A DNA stretch of 64,000 nucleotides from Nocardia goodfellowii (GCF_017875645.1 NZ_JAGGMR010000001.1:7254001-7318000), one strand, 5' to 3'. Shown: positions 17,525 through 26,956, counted from the stretch's first letter. Notes: a model not told the origin generated them from the letters alone. Program-made: numbers and translations.

Positions 17525-18865
17525 CTACAAACCGAGGTATTCCTTGAGCTCGTACGGCGTGACCTGGCTGCGGTAATCGGCCCATTCCCGGCGCTTGTTG
17601 CGCAGGAAGAAGTCGAACACATGCTCGCCCAACGTCTCCGCCACCAGCTCGGAACGCTCCATCGCCTGCAGCGCCTCGTCCAGGGTGCCCGGCAGTTCCC
17701 GGAAGCCCATCGCGCGGCGCTCCGCCGTGGTCAGCGACCAGACGTCGTCCTCGGCCTCCGGCGGGAGCGTGTACCCCTTCTCGATACCGCGCAGACCGGC
17801 CGCGAGCAGCACCGCGAAGGTCAGGTACGGGTTGCAGGCCGAATCGGGGCTGCGGATCTCGACGCGGCGCGAGGAGGACTTGTTCGGCGTGTACATCGGC
17901 ACGCGCACCAGCGCGGAACGGTTCGACCGGCCCCACGAGGCGGCGGTCGGGGCCTCGCCACCGTGGATCAGGCGCTTGTAGGAGTTCACCCACTGGTTGG
18001 TGATCGCCGAGATCTCCGGGGCGTGCTCCAGGATGCCCGCGATGAACGCGCGGGCGGTGCCGGAGAGGTTGTCCGGATCGTCGGGATCGGCGAAGGCGTT
18101 GGCCTCACCCTCGAACAGGCTCATGTGGGTGTGCATCGCCGAGCCGGGGTACTCCGCGAACGGCTTGGGCATGAAGGTGGCCCGCACGCCCTCGTCGATG
18201 GCCACTTCCTTGATCAGGTAGCGGAAGGTCATCACGTTGTCGGCCATGGACAGCGCGTCGGCGTAGCGCAGGTCGATCTCCTGCTGGCCCGGGGCGCCCT
18301 CGTGGTGGCTGAACTCCACCGAGATACCCATGGACTCCAGCGCGTCGATCGCGTGCCGGCGGAAGTTCGGCGCGGAATCGTGTACGGCCTGATCGAAGAA
18401 GCCGCCGCGGTCGGCCGGGACGGGCTTGGAGCCGTCCTGCGGGCTGTTCTCCAGCAGGAAGAATTCGATCTCCGGGTGCACGTAGCAGCTGAACCCGACA
18501 TCGCCGGCCTTGTTGAGCTGACGGCGCAGCACGTGGCGCGGGTCGGCCCAGGACGGCGAGCCGTCGGGCATGGTGATGTCGCAGAACATGCGCGCCGAGT
18601 GCTGATGGCCCTTGGAAGTCGCCCACGGCAGCACCTGGAACGTCGACGGATCCGGCCGCGCGACCATGTCGGCCTCCGACACGCGGGCGAAGCCCTCGAT
18701 GGCCGAGCCATCGAACCCGATGCCCTCCTCGAACGCCCCCTCGAGCTCGGCCGGAGCGATCGCGACGGACTTCAGATAACCCAAGACGTCGGTGAACCAG
18801 AGCCGCACGAAGCGGATGTCCCGTTCTTCGAGCGTCCGCAGCACGAATTCCTTCTGGCGATCCAT
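17525..18865 (-). CDS. glnA2: Glutamine synthetase type I, GlnA2 paralogue
   Basis: Second GSI-type enzyme, 446 residues, exactly the length of M. tuberculosis GlnA2. It begins MDRQKEFVLRTLEER and keeps the GS motifs FDGSAIEGFARV, HPEIEFFLLE, SAMHTHMSLF and APTAASWGRSNRSALVRVP. The tyrosine adenylylation loop of GlnA1 is replaced by GYTLPPEAEDD. GlnA2 proteins are not essential in mycobacteria and may act as weak synthetases or as gamma-glutamyl ligases on other amines. The start at 18865 follows the family N-terminus. It sits immediately upstream of glnE, as in mycobacteria. Confidence 0.96.
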   Translation of the reverse strand: MDRQKEFVLRTLEERDIRFVRLWFTDVLGYLKSVAIAPAELEGAFEEGIGFDGSAIEGFARVSEADMVARPDPSTFQVLPWATSKGHQHSARMFCDITMPDGSPSWADPRHVLRRQLNKAGDVGFSCYVHPEIEFFLLENSPQDGSKPVPADRGGFFDQAVHDSAPNFRRHAIDALESMGISVEFSHHEGAPGQQEIDLRYADALSMADNVMTFRYLIKEVAIDEGVRATFMPKPFAEYPGSAMHTHMSLFEGEANAFADPDDPDNLSGTARAFIAGILEHAPEISAITNQWVNSYKRLIHGGEAPTAASWGRSNRSALVRVPMYTPNKSSSRRVEIRSPDSACNPYLTFAVLLAAGLRGIEKGYTLPPEAEDDVWSLTTAERRAMGFRELPGTLDEALQAMERSELVAETLGEHVFDFFLRNKRREWADYRSQVTPYELKEYLGL

Positions 18866-18947
18866 GTCCGCGAGCGTAGGCACCTGGCGTTAAATCCGTG
18901 TTACGTCAGCGCTGAAGATTGCGAACGGCGTGGTTTTGCCGGAAAGG

Positions 18948-18985
18948 CGAGATCCCACCGGCGTGTCCGCGACGGTGGGATCTCG
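18948..18985 (-). terminator. Terminator of the esterase gene
   Basis: CGAGATCCCACC and GGTGGGATCTCG form a perfect 12-bp stem 18 nt beyond the stop codon of the minus-strand esterase at 19003. Confidence 0.8.
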
Positions 18986-19002
18986 GGTCAGATCAGGCGA
19001 TG

Positions 19003-19887
19003 TCAGGGCCGTGGATAGGCCTGGAACAACTGCCACATACGGTTCATCATCTCGGTGCGTCGCGCGCCGGTCGGCCACTGATGGCTACCGCCGTTGTAGA
19101 CCCGCCACAGCGTCTGGGTTCCGGCATCGCAGCTCCAGCGGTTGGAGTCCTTGACGTCGGTGCCGCCGTCGTTCTGCTCGTTACCGCACGGGCGGTTCTC
19201 CCAGTTCCAGTACATGAGGTGGCCGTAGGCGACGGGCTCGAGCACCGTGGTGTCGCCGGCCGAGGCGAAGACGCCCCAGGAGATCGCGCGCGACGGATTG
19301 CAGCCGGTCGGCGGCGGCGCGGGCGCGTACACCGCGCCCGAGGCGAAGAAGCCCGCCTGGACACACCCGGCGCGCGAAGCCATCTGGCCGCCGTTGGAGT
19401 GCCCGGAGAGGTGAATGCGCCGTGGGTCCACGCAGTACTTGGCGCGGACGTTCGCCACCACCTTCATGATGTGCGCGACGTCGGTGTCATCGGCGTGCCA
19501 GCCCCAGCCCGGTTGCCCGTTGTCCTGGGTCTCACCGTCTTTGCTGCCGCGCGGGTAGACGACGATCGCCTTCTTCTGGTCGACGAACCCGTTCCAGCCC
19601 GTCTCCGAGGCGTGGCGCTCGGGGCTGGAGTGGCCGCCGTGGATCGCGACCAGCAGCGGCGCGCCGGCCGCGGAGATCCCGGCGGGCACGTGGATGCGGT
19701 AGTACCGGCCGTCGAGAGTGACCTTGTCGTCGTTGACCGGCGTCGTCGAGCACGCGGCGGCCATCCCTTCCGGATCTTCGAAGGTCTCTTCGTCGGCCGC
19801 GGCGGGGCCGGCGGTTATCGCGAGTGCGAGGGCCGCGCCGGTCGCGGCCAGTAGCGCGGATAGTCGAGTGGTGAAGGAGGACGTCAC
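19003..19887 (-). CDS. Secreted PHB depolymerase-like esterase
   Basis: Exported alpha/beta hydrolase of 294 residues with a signal peptide (cleavage near GPAAADE, about residue 32). It has VAIHGGHSS as oxyanion region, nucleophile elbow GHSNGGQM, and C-terminal GGSHQWP carrying the catalytic His. This set is typical of esterase family CE1 / PHB depolymerase type 2 (LpqC-like). Several Cys in the mature part suggest disulfides. Natural substrates may be polyesters or esterified polysaccharides. It is a monocistronic gene with its own terminator. Confidence 0.85.
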   Translation of the reverse strand: MTSSFTTRLSALLAATGAALALAITAGPAAADEETFEDPEGMAAACSTTPVNDDKVTLDGRYYRIHVPAGISAAGAPLLVAIHGGHSSPERHASETGWNGFVDQKKAIVVYPRGSKDGETQDNGQPGWGWHADDTDVAHIMKVVANVRAKYCVDPRRIHLSGHSNGGQMASRAGCVQAGFFASGAVYAPAPPPTGCNPSRAISWGVFASAGDTTVLEPVAYGHLMYWNWENRPCGNEQNDGGTDVKDSNRWSCDAGTQTLWRVYNGGSHQWPTGARRTEMMNRMWQLFQAYPRP

Positions 19888-20089
19888 AGAAACTCCTTGT
19901 GTGCGAACAGGTTTGCGCTCCGAACGCTACTCAGACAGCGCCGTCCGCCGAGGCGGATTTCGGCATCGTTAGGCGACTGAACAGTGCGTCTCGGCCGACC
20001 CGTGAGGGGTTCGCACGCCGGCTTGTGACTTCGTAACGGGATCGGCTTACCCTCTGGTATGCCACAGCATAATCAGCTATGCGATAGTT

Positions 20090-21625
20090 TCAGCTCGACT
20101 GACCACAGGTGAGTTGACTGCCCGGTTCCGTCAAGTCCGTCAGATAGGCGATGACCGCGCTGTCCAGGCATTCGTCCCCGGCGACCAGGGCCGCAGTGTG
20201 ACGGGTGCCCTGAAAGGTGATCAGCGACGCCCCCAGCTGCTGAGCCAGTTCGACACCGGCCTGATAAGGGGTGGCCGGGTCCTCGGTGGTGGACACGACG
20301 ACCACCTTCGGCAGGCCCCGCACCGAGATCCGGTGCGGTTCGGAGCTGTTCGGCACCGGCCAGAACGCGCACAGTTCCAGGGCGGCCGCGCCGGTGCCCT
20401 TGCCGTCGTCGAGAAACGGTGCGGCCTTGCGGTATTCGGCGTCCTGGCGGGAGGCGACGGCCGGATCGGTGATGCGCGGATCGTCGACGCAGCGGATGGC
20501 GTTGAAGGCGTCCTGGGTGTTCACGTAGGAACCGTCGTCCTTGCGGCCGTCGTACATATCGGCCAACTGCAACAGAGTGTCGCCGCGACCCGCTCGCAGT
20601 TCGGCCAGGCCCGTAAACAGCACGCGCCACAGCGAGTCGGAGTACAGCGCCTGCTGGACGCCGGTGATGGCGTCGCCGTAGGAGAGTCCGCGCGCGTCGG
20701 TGGTGGCGGCGGGCTTGTCGCGCAACGGTTCCACCAGGTCGCGGAAACGGGCGACGGCCTGCGCGGGGTCGGCGCCGAGGGGGCAGTCGGGCTGTTTCGC
20801 GCAGTCGGCGCTGAAGGCGTCGAAGGCTTTCTGGAAACCGGCGGCCTGCCGCAGCGATTCCTCGACCGGGTCCTGGGAGGAATCGATGGCGCCGTCCAGA
20901 ACTAGCGCGCGCACGCGGTCGGGGTATTTCTCGGCATAGGCCGAACCAAGTTTGGTGCCGTACGAGTAACCGAGATAGTTGAGCTTCGGGTCGCCGAGCA
21001 CCGCGCGGATGATATCCATGTCCTGCACCACTTCCCGGGTGCCGACATGCGAAAGCACTTCCGCCCCGGTCCGTTCCACGCACTTGCCGACGTATTCCCT
21101 GTTCTCCGCCTCTTGTTCGGCGATACCCTCCGGCGTGTTGTCCACCGGCGGCTCGGCGCGCTCGGCGTCCGCTTCCCTGGGGTTCAGGCAGGCGATCGAC
21201 GGTGTCGAAGAACCCACACCCCGCGGATCGAACCCGACCCGATCGAACCGTTCCGCCAGCGGCGACCCGCCCGCCAAGCTCACGATCGAGAGCCCGGACA
21301 CGCCGGGACCACCCGGATTCAGCAGCAGCGACCCGATCTTTTTGCCGGAAGCCGGGATTCGAGACAACGCGATCTGGGCGGTCGCCCCCTCGGGTTTCGC
21401 GTAGTCCACGGGCACGGTGACCTTCGCGCATTCGGCGGCGGGCGGCAGCCGTTCGCCGCTGATGTCGGCGCACGACCCCCACCGCACCGTTTGCGCGTAA
21501 AACTTCTCCAGCGCCACCGGAGTCGCCGGCATCGGCGCACTGGGCTTCGCGTCCTCCTGTGCCGAGCACCCGCTCGCGATCGATGCCAGCACCGCCATAC
21601 CCAGCACGCCCCGTCGCAAGCCCAT
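20090..21625 (-). CDS. Hip1/CaeA-type alpha/beta hydrolase lipoprotein (tripeptidyl aminopeptidase family)
   Basis: Surface lipoprotein serine hydrolase of 511 residues; lipobox IASGC (Cys20). Motifs: NPGGPGVSG oxyanion loop, GFDPRGVGSS, nucleophile elbow GYSYGTKLG (Ser221), the C-terminal TAP-like domain with VVVVSTTEDPATP (acid) and TRHTAAL (His). It corresponds to Rv2223c/Rv2224c, which in M. tuberculosis also sit just before panB. Rv2224c (Hip1/CaeA) is a cell-envelope serine protease that cleaves GroEL2. The start at 21625 gives a standard lipoprotein signal; the frame runs on 90 codons upstream but overlaps the panB promoter region. It is divergent from panB. Confidence 0.93.
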   Translation of the reverse strand: MGLRRGVLGMAVLASIASGCSAQEDAKPSAPMPATPVALEKFYAQTVRWGSCADISGERLPPAAECAKVTVPVDYAKPEGATAQIALSRIPASGKKIGSLLLNPGGPGVSGLSIVSLAGGSPLAERFDRVGFDPRGVGSSTPSIACLNPREADAERAEPPVDNTPEGIAEQEAENREYVGKCVERTGAEVLSHVGTREVVQDMDIIRAVLGDPKLNYLGYSYGTKLGSAYAEKYPDRVRALVLDGAIDSSQDPVEESLRQAAGFQKAFDAFSADCAKQPDCPLGADPAQAVARFRDLVEPLRDKPAATTDARGLSYGDAITGVQQALYSDSLWRVLFTGLAELRAGRGDTLLQLADMYDGRKDDGSYVNTQDAFNAIRCVDDPRITDPAVASRQDAEYRKAAPFLDDGKGTGAAALELCAFWPVPNSSEPHRISVRGLPKVVVVSTTEDPATPYQAGVELAQQLGASLITFQGTRHTAALVAGDECLDSAVIAYLTDLTEPGSQLTCGQSS

Positions 21626-21811
21626 GGGCACGATCCTGCCAGTACCACCGGACTCAGCCGTCCCCGGGCAAACCGGGGTACCCGGGCGGTGTGATCGATC
21701 GCACCGGAGAGGACTCTTATTCACCGTTGGACGACGGTGGCAGACTGGAGGAGTCAGAAGACCCGGGGACCCGGCATGGGCCTCGAGGCGACACCCAACG
21801 AAGGGACGATG

Positions 21812-22666
21812 ATGTCCGTATCCGATTCGGAAACCCCTGCCTACGGCGCGGCTCCGGCCGAACCGAAGAAGCGGCGCAAGACCCGCGTCACCCATCTACA
21901 GCAGATGAAGGCCGACGGCGAGAAGTGGGCCATGCTCACCGCCTACGACTACTCCTCGGCTCGTCTCTTCGAAGAAGCCGGCATTCCCGTGCTGCTGGTC
22001 GGCGACTCGGCGGCCAACGTGGTCTATGGCTACGACACCACCGTGCCGATCACCGTCGACGAGCTGATCCCGCTGGTCCGCGGCGTGGTCCGGGGCGCGC
22101 CGAACGCACTGGTGGTGGCCGATCTGCCGTTCGGCACCTACGAGGCCTCCCCCGCGCAGGCGCTGGCCACCGCGACCCGGTTCATGAAAGAGGGCCAGGC
22201 GCACGCGGTGAAGCTGGAGGGTGGCGAGCGCGTGGCCGAGCAGATCGCGCTGATCACCGCGGCCGGCATCCCGGTCATGGCGCACGTCGGATTCACTCCG
22301 CAGAGCGTGAACACGCTCGGTGGTTTCCGGGTGCAGGGCCGGGGCGACGCCGCCGAACAGCTCATCCACGACGCGATGGCCGTCCAGGAGGCGGGCGCGT
22401 TCGCCGTGGTGATGGAGATGGTGCCCGCCGAGATCGCCGGTCAGGTCACGCACAAGCTGACCATTCCGACCGTCGGCATCGGCGCCGGCCCGGATTGCGA
22501 CGCCCAGGTGCTGGTCTGGCAGGACATGGCCGGTTACACCAGCGGTAAGACGGCGAAGTTCGTCAAGCGGTTCGCCAGCATCGGCCTGGATCTGCGGACG
22601 GCCGCCGCCAACTACGCCGACGAGGTCCGCCGCGGGACCTTCCCCGGCCCGGAGCACAGCTTCTGA
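21812..22666 (+). CDS. panB: 3-methyl-2-oxobutanoate hydroxymethyltransferase (PanB)
   Basis: First committed step of pantothenate synthesis: transfers a hydroxymethyl group from methylene-tetrahydrofolate to alpha-ketoisovalerate, with a Mg ion. The 284-residue protein has [33 protein letters not shown] (metal-binding Asp), [26 protein letters not shown] and VVMEMVPAE (general base Glu), all diagnostic. Tandem ATGs occur at 21809 and 21812; the second has the better 5-nt gap to AAGGGA. It is followed by a strong terminator. The position next to the Hip1-like gene matches mycobacteria. Confidence 0.98.
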   Translation: MSVSDSETPAYGAAPAEPKKRRKTRVTHLQQMKADGEKWAMLTAYDYSSARLFEEAGIPVLLVGDSAANVVYGYDTTVPITVDELIPLVRGVVRGAPNALVVADLPFGTYEASPAQALATATRFMKEGQAHAVKLEGGERVAEQIALITAAGIPVMAHVGFTPQSVNTLGGFRVQGRGDAAEQLIHDAMAVQEAGAFAVVMEMVPAEIAGQVTHKLTIPTVGIGAGPDCDAQVLVWQDMAGYTSGKTAKFVKRFASIGLDLRTAAANYADEVRRGTFPGPEHSF

Positions 22667-22681
22667 GCCCAGTCGGCCAGG

Positions 22682-22724
22682 GGGACATGACCGTGCCGTC
22701 TATCACGGTCATGTCCCTTTTCTC
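22682..22724 (+). terminator. panB intrinsic terminator
   Basis: A 14-bp perfect stem (GGGACATGACCGTG with CACGGTCATGTCCC, 8-nt loop) followed by TTTTCTC. This is the most canonical terminator in the window. Confidence 0.95.
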
Positions 22725-22813
22725 ATCGATACCCACCGGGTTCCACCGGAGCGGCCGCAGCGAGCAGTGGCAGACTCGTGGGCGATAAACCGACACGAGT
22801 TACGAGGTATCGA

Positions 22814-23254
22814 ATGCCGCAGAGCCGTTGGATTTCACGCAGCACCCTGCTGGTGGCGGGATTGTGCACCGCCGCTGCGCTGACCGCCTGCACCACCACG
22901 GGCGACCCGCAGTCAGCCGGGACCTCCGCGCCCACCACCTCCTCGGCGCAGGGATCGAAGACGACGGCCGCGCCGACCACCACGCTGGAGATCTCCGATG
23001 CGAGCGCCACGCAGTTGTGTGAGCTGATCAAGCCGGAGTTGTCCAACTGGCGGGTGCAGGGGCCGACGCTCGGCAAGATCGGGTTGAACGCGCTGGTGCA
23101 CCAGTGGGGCCTGCAGCAGGGCGGCATCAACGGCCATATCCTGCACGACAAGTCGATCCTCGACACGGTCACCACGAAGTCCTGTCCCGATGTCCGCCAG
23201 CAGGCCATCGAGGCTTTGGAACTGCCGAATCTCGCCGCGGGGATCGCCTTCTGA
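22814..23254 (+). CDS. Small lipoprotein, unknown function
   Basis: A 146-residue predicted lipoprotein: basic N-terminus, hydrophobic stretch, lipobox LTAC with Cys26, then a Thr/Ser/Ala-rich linker and a compact domain (about 65-146) with CELIKPEL and KSCPDVR, two cysteines likely bonded. The start at ATG 22814 follows GAGG; an upstream GTG at 22778 is less likely. Its stop overlaps the start of the iminopeptidase gene by one base (TGATG), so the two are probably translated together. No family recognised. Confidence 0.75.
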   Translation: MPQSRWISRSTLLVAGLCTAAALTACTTTGDPQSAGTSAPTTSSAQGSKTTAAPTTTLEISDASATQLCELIKPELSNWRVQGPTLGKIGLNALVHQWGLQQGGINGHILHDKSILDTVTTKSCPDVRQQAIEALELPNLAAGIAF

Positions 23255-24222
23255 TGACGCGGCGCACCCTCTACCCCGCGATCGAGCCTTTCGACACCGG
23301 CATGCTCGATGTCGACGACGGGCAGTCCATCTACTGGGAGGTCAGCGGCAACCCCGCGGGAAAGCCGGTGGTGTTCCTGCACGGCGGCCCCGGCGGCGGC
23401 ACCGAACCCAACTACCGCCGCTTCTTCGACCCGGCCGCCTACCGCATCGTGCTGTTCGATCAGCGCGGATGCGGCCGCAGCACACCGCATATCGCCGACG
23501 GCGCGGGCTTGGAGAACAACACCACGCCGCACCTGATCGCCGATATCGAGGCGCTGCGAACGCATTTGGGAATCGACCGCTGGCAGGTGTTCGGCGGATC
23601 GTGGGGTTCCACCCTCGCCCTCGCCTACGCGCAACAGCATTCCGAGCGGGTCACCGAACTGGTGCTGCGTGGCATATTCCTGTTGCGGCGCAAGGAGATC
23701 GACTGGTACTACAACGGGGCCGCGGGCAATCTGTACCCGGACCTGTGGGAGAAGTTTCTCGCTCCGGTGCCCGCCGAGGAACGCGCCGGCGATCTGGTCG
23801 AGGTCTACCACCGGCTGCTGCACTCCCCCGACCCCGAGGTCGCGACCGCCGCCGCCATCGCCTGGACCACTTGGGAAGGTGCGACCGCGTCCCTGCTGCC
23901 GAACCCGGATCGGGTCGCCGAGTTCGGTGACCCCCGGTTCGCGCTCGCCTTCGCGCGTATCGAGAACCACTATTTCCGGCACGGCGGTTTCCTCGACGAG
24001 GGCCAACTACTGCGCGACATCGCTAAGATCACGCATATCCCAGTGGTGATCGTGCAGGGCCGCTACGACGTCGTCTGCCCGGCGGTCAGTGCGTGGGACC
24101 TGCACCGCGCCTGGCCCGGTTCGGTACTGCACATCGTCGACGACGCGGGGCACGCCTCGAACGAACCCGGCATCGTCGACCGATTGGTCGAGGCGACAGA
24201 CGGCTTCGCGAAAGTGAGTTGA
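23254..24222 (+). CDS. pip: Proline iminopeptidase
   Basis: Removes N-terminal proline from peptides (S33 family). At 322 residues it has the normal length. Motifs: YPAIEPFDTG, WEVSGNPAGKPVVFLHGGPGGG (first 20 residues at about 30-49), FDQRGCGRSTPH, nucleophile elbow GGSWGSTLAL, VVIVQGRYDVVCP with the acid Asp, and DDAGHAS with the catalytic His. ATG 23254 overlaps the lipoprotein stop. Predicted cytoplasmic. Confidence 0.95.
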   Translation: MTRRTLYPAIEPFDTGMLDVDDGQSIYWEVSGNPAGKPVVFLHGGPGGGTEPNYRRFFDPAAYRIVLFDQRGCGRSTPHIADGAGLENNTTPHLIADIEALRTHLGIDRWQVFGGSWGSTLALAYAQQHSERVTELVLRGIFLLRRKEIDWYYNGAAGNLYPDLWEKFLAPVPAEERAGDLVEVYHRLLHSPDPEVATAAAIAWTTWEGATASLLPNPDRVAEFGDPRFALAFARIENHYFRHGGFLDEGQLLRDIAKITHIPVVIVQGRYDVVCPAVSAWDLHRAWPGSVLHIVDDAGHASNEPGIVDRLVEATDGFAKVS

Positions 24223-24226
24223 GCGC

Positions 24227-25219
24227 ATGGAGGTCAGCGCCGGTACGGCATTCATCGCGGCCCTGTCCAGCGATATCGACCGGCTGCTGGCCGCCGAACC
24301 CGAAGTCCGTTCCGACGCGGACGATTCGGTGCACCAGATGCGGGTGGCCACTCGCCGCCTGCGCAGCGTGCTGCGCTCCTACCGCATGCTGCTGCCCCGC
24401 GATCAGGCCGACGAGATCCGGCAAGAACTCAAGTGGCTCGCGAGCCTGCTCGGCGTGGCCCGCGACGCCGAGGTCCGGGCCGACCGCTTCGCGAAGCTGC
24501 TGGCCGAGCATGCCGAGGCGTTCACCGGCACCGCCGAAATCGACACTGTCACAGGGAAAACGGTGGACGCTCCGGCTGAGTCCGCCAGCGATGACAGCAC
24601 CCGCGTCGCCGCGCCCATCGCCACCGCCGACGACCTCGCGGAGATCACCGCGCGCCTGGTGACCGCCGAACACGCCCGCTACGACGGCGCCCACGCCCAA
24701 ATCCTCGCCGCCCTCGACAGCGACCGCTACCGCACCTTGCGAAACACGTTGTCCAGCTGGAAATCCGAGCTTCCGCTGCGCCCCTCCCGCGCCGCCGTCC
24801 CCGCCGCCGACTTCTTCCGCGTGGTCCTGCGACGCGACCACGAACGCATCGAAGCCTTCCTCCGCGCCGAACCCAGCACGGCCCCGGACGACCGCATCGA
24901 AATGCTGCACGACATCCGTAAAAGCGCCAAACGCCTGCGCTACTCCTGCGAAGCCGCCGCCGAGGTGCTGGGCGAGGAAGCCACCGGCCTGGGACACCAC
25001 GCCAAGCACCTGCAATCTGTCCTCGGCGATCACCGCGACGCCATCGAATCGCATGCGGCGATCGTCGCCCGCGCCGCCGAAGCCGAAGCGGCAGGCGAGA
25101 ACTCGGCGCTCTATCACCTACTGGCGGCAGCCGAAGACCGGGCGGCGCACGATGAACTCGAGCGGTACCCGGCGGCCGCCGAGGCTTTGATCACCCGAAC
25201 GTCACAACCGGCCTCTTAG
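24227..25219 (+). CDS. CHAD domain protein
   Basis: A 330-residue helical protein with the CHAD signature: conserved histidines and basic residues in VHQMRVATRRLRSVLRSY near the N-terminus and again in MLHDIRKSAKRLRYSCE in the second half. CHAD domains bind inorganic polyphosphate through such basic surfaces. In M. tuberculosis the gene after panB (Rv2226) carries a CYTH triphosphatase domain before CHAD; that domain is absent here. Only 4 nt separate it from pip, so it lies at the end of a lipoprotein-pip-CHAD operon. Confidence 0.85.
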   Translation: MEVSAGTAFIAALSSDIDRLLAAEPEVRSDADDSVHQMRVATRRLRSVLRSYRMLLPRDQADEIRQELKWLASLLGVARDAEVRADRFAKLLAEHAEAFTGTAEIDTVTGKTVDAPAESASDDSTRVAAPIATADDLAEITARLVTAEHARYDGAHAQILAALDSDRYRTLRNTLSSWKSELPLRPSRAAVPAADFFRVVLRRDHERIEAFLRAEPSTAPDDRIEMLHDIRKSAKRLRYSCEAAAEVLGEEATGLGHHAKHLQSVLGDHRDAIESHAAIVARAAEAEAAGENSALYHLLAAAEDRAAHDELERYPAAAEALITRTSQPAS

Positions 25220-25320
25220 CGCGCCCAACAGCCGTCTGCGCAGCCGCTTAGGTATCCGGTGTGTCGTCTCTGGCGTTCGAGACCAACGGGTTGCCGCGAC
25301 CTTCCGCCACGGTGTCGCAG

Positions 25321-25848
25321 CTAGCCGATGCCGAGGATGCGTGTGGTCAACGCCAGGACGCCGTCCCGATGGCGTTGCCGAGAGATCATGTCGGTGAATT
25401 CCGGACGCATGCCGGCAAAGATCGCCATGGTGAGAAATTCCGCGTCGGCGTCCGGGTCGACCTGCGAGATCAACTCCGTGAGCAGTGCACGCCAGGGCGC
25501 CCAGGTTTCCGCTTGACAGCCATCGGGCAGGATGCGCACCAGCGGTTGCAATTCGACGACGGTGAGGTCGAACACCGCGCTCACGAACGCCAGTATCCGC
25601 TCACCCACCGGCACGGACGCATTCCCGGCCAGTTCGCGCACGGTTGCCCAGGCCCGGCTGGTCCGGTCGTCGAACAGCGCGCGGACGAGTCCTTCGCGAT
25701 CGGTGAATCGGCGGAACAGGGTGCCTTTGCCGACGCCGGCGGCTGCCGCGATGTCGTCCATGGAGACGTTGTCGAGCTTGTCCTCGCAGATCAGGCGCCC
25801 GGCGACGGCGAGGATGGTGGCCCGATTGCGTTCGGCGTCGGCGCGCAT
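25321..25848 (-). CDS. TetR family transcriptional regulator
   Basis: A 175-residue repressor. The helix-turn-helix lies in residues about 10-50: RATILAVAGRLICEDK, then MDDIAAAAGVGKGTLFRRF. The C-terminal ligand-binding part ends with TTRILGIG and resembles the TetR_C_33 (SBD) group. ATG 25848 starts a normal TetR N-terminus; the frame is open upstream through the operator region, but starts there would overlap the divergent promoter. It is divergent from the oxidoreductase gene, and the twin operators in between suggest control of both genes. Confidence 0.9.
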   Translation of the reverse strand: MRADAERNRATILAVAGRLICEDKLDNVSMDDIAAAAGVGKGTLFRRFTDREGLVRALFDDRTSRAWATVRELAGNASVPVGERILAFVSAVFDLTVVELQPLVRILPDGCQAETWAPWRALLTELISQVDPDADAEFLTMAIFAGMRPEFTDMISRQRHRDGVLALTTRILGIG

Positions 25849-25864
25849 GCCGGGAATCCTCCTC

Positions 25865-25923
25865 TTGACAAAGACGGACTGTCGGTCCGTATCATATCGC
25901 CTATTAATCGGACCGTTAGTCCG
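25865..25923. promoter_or_regulatory. Divergent promoter with two TetR-type operators
   Basis: Two inverted repeats of the same sequence: ACGGAC-TGTCG-GTCCGT (25874-25890) and CGGAC-CGTTA-GTCCG (25909-25923), centres 34 bp apart. The first lies between a TTGACA -35 (25865-25870) and a TATCAT -10 (25890-25895) reading toward the oxidoreductase, spacing 19. A repressor bound there would block transcription. The regulator is presumably the adjacent TetR protein (inference). Confidence 0.8.
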
Positions 25924-25942
25924 TTTTGAGAGGTGGAGTCCC

Positions 25943-26893
25943 ATGCGTGCAGTCCGCTACCACGAGTACGGTGCCCCGGAGGTCCTGCGGGCCGAGGAAG
26001 TCGACGATCCCACGCCGGGCGCGGACGAGGTCCTCGTCCAGACGACGGCGACCGGAGTCAACTACTTCGAGGTGCAGGTACGTGCCGGAGTGGTTCCCGA
26101 CCCGCTCGGCCAACCATTGCCGCACACACCGGGTATCGAAGTAGCCGGGACAGTGGTCGCGGTCGGCCCCGGTGTCGACTCCGGCCGGATCGGCGAGCGG
26201 GTCGTCGGCACCGTCGCTTCCGGCAGCTACGCCGAGCTGGTGGTCGTCCCGGCAGCGGCCGCCATCCCGCTCGACGAGCGCCTGGGCGAGCATCAGGCGC
26301 TCGCGTTGCTCGGGCAGGGCGCGACAGCGGTAGGAGTAATCGAAGCGGCGGACATCGCACCCGGGGATACGGTTCTGGTCGAGGCGGCGGGCGGCGGAAT
26401 CGGAACCCTGCTGGTCCAGTTGGCCAAACGGGCAGGCGCCCGGGTCGTAGCCGGTGCGAGCGGAACCGCGAAGCGGCAGTTGGCCGCCGACCTCGGCGCC
26501 GACGTGACCGTGGATTACACCCGACCGGGCTGGACCGAGGCGGTGGGTCCGGTGTCGGTTGTGCTCGAGACAGTGGGCGGGCAGACGGCCCGCGAGGCTT
26601 ACAGCCTGCTCGCCGGGTCCCGGGCGCGGATGGTGATTTTCGGCTCGGCCAGTGGTGTGCCGGTCGAGATCACCTCGCAGCAGCTGCTTCCGGTCGGTGC
26701 CGCACTGATTCCGTTCAGCCTCGGCTATCGCCCGGAACGCTGGTCCGAGTTCGCTCGCCGAGCCGAGGAGTTGACCGTGCGGGGTGAACTCACGCCGGTC
26801 ATCGGGACGGTCCTGCCGCTGGCCGAGGCGGCAGCCGCGCATCGCGCGTTCGAGACCCGCACGGCGATCGGCAAGACCATCCTCACTGCCTGA
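25943..26893 (+). CDS. Zinc-type quinone oxidoreductase (NADPH:quinone reductase / MDR family)
   Basis: Medium-chain dehydrogenase/reductase of 316 residues. The GroES-like N-terminal domain has GVNYFEVQVRAG and HTPGIEVAGTVVAVGPGV. The Rossmann domain has AAGGGIGTLLVQLAK, which replaces the GxGxxG loop in the quinone reductase group. The catalytic zinc ligands of alcohol dehydrogenases are absent, so it belongs to the zinc-free QOR branch that reduces quinones or enones with NADPH. ATG 25943 has GAGGTGGAG upstream. Expression is probably relieved by a ligand of the adjacent TetR regulator. Confidence 0.9.
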   Translation: MRAVRYHEYGAPEVLRAEEVDDPTPGADEVLVQTTATGVNYFEVQVRAGVVPDPLGQPLPHTPGIEVAGTVVAVGPGVDSGRIGERVVGTVASGSYAELVVVPAAAAIPLDERLGEHQALALLGQGATAVGVIEAADIAPGDTVLVEAAGGGIGTLLVQLAKRAGARVVAGASGTAKRQLAADLGADVTVDYTRPGWTEAVGPVSVVLETVGGQTAREAYSLLAGSRARMVIFGSASGVPVEITSQQLLPVGAALIPFSLGYRPERWSEFARRAEELTVRGELTPVIGTVLPLAEAAAAHRAFETRTAIGKTILTA

Positions 26894-26956
26894 CCCGCGA
26901 AACGACATCCGTTGCCCGCCAAGCGATCTGTGGTGCGACAGCCCGCGATCGACCGT

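Noticed and set aside
18866..18910. GlnR-like half site upstream of glnA2 (GTAAC-n6-TTAAC on the minus strand)
   Set aside because: Only one of the two elements matches the consensus and there is no second box, unlike at glnA1.
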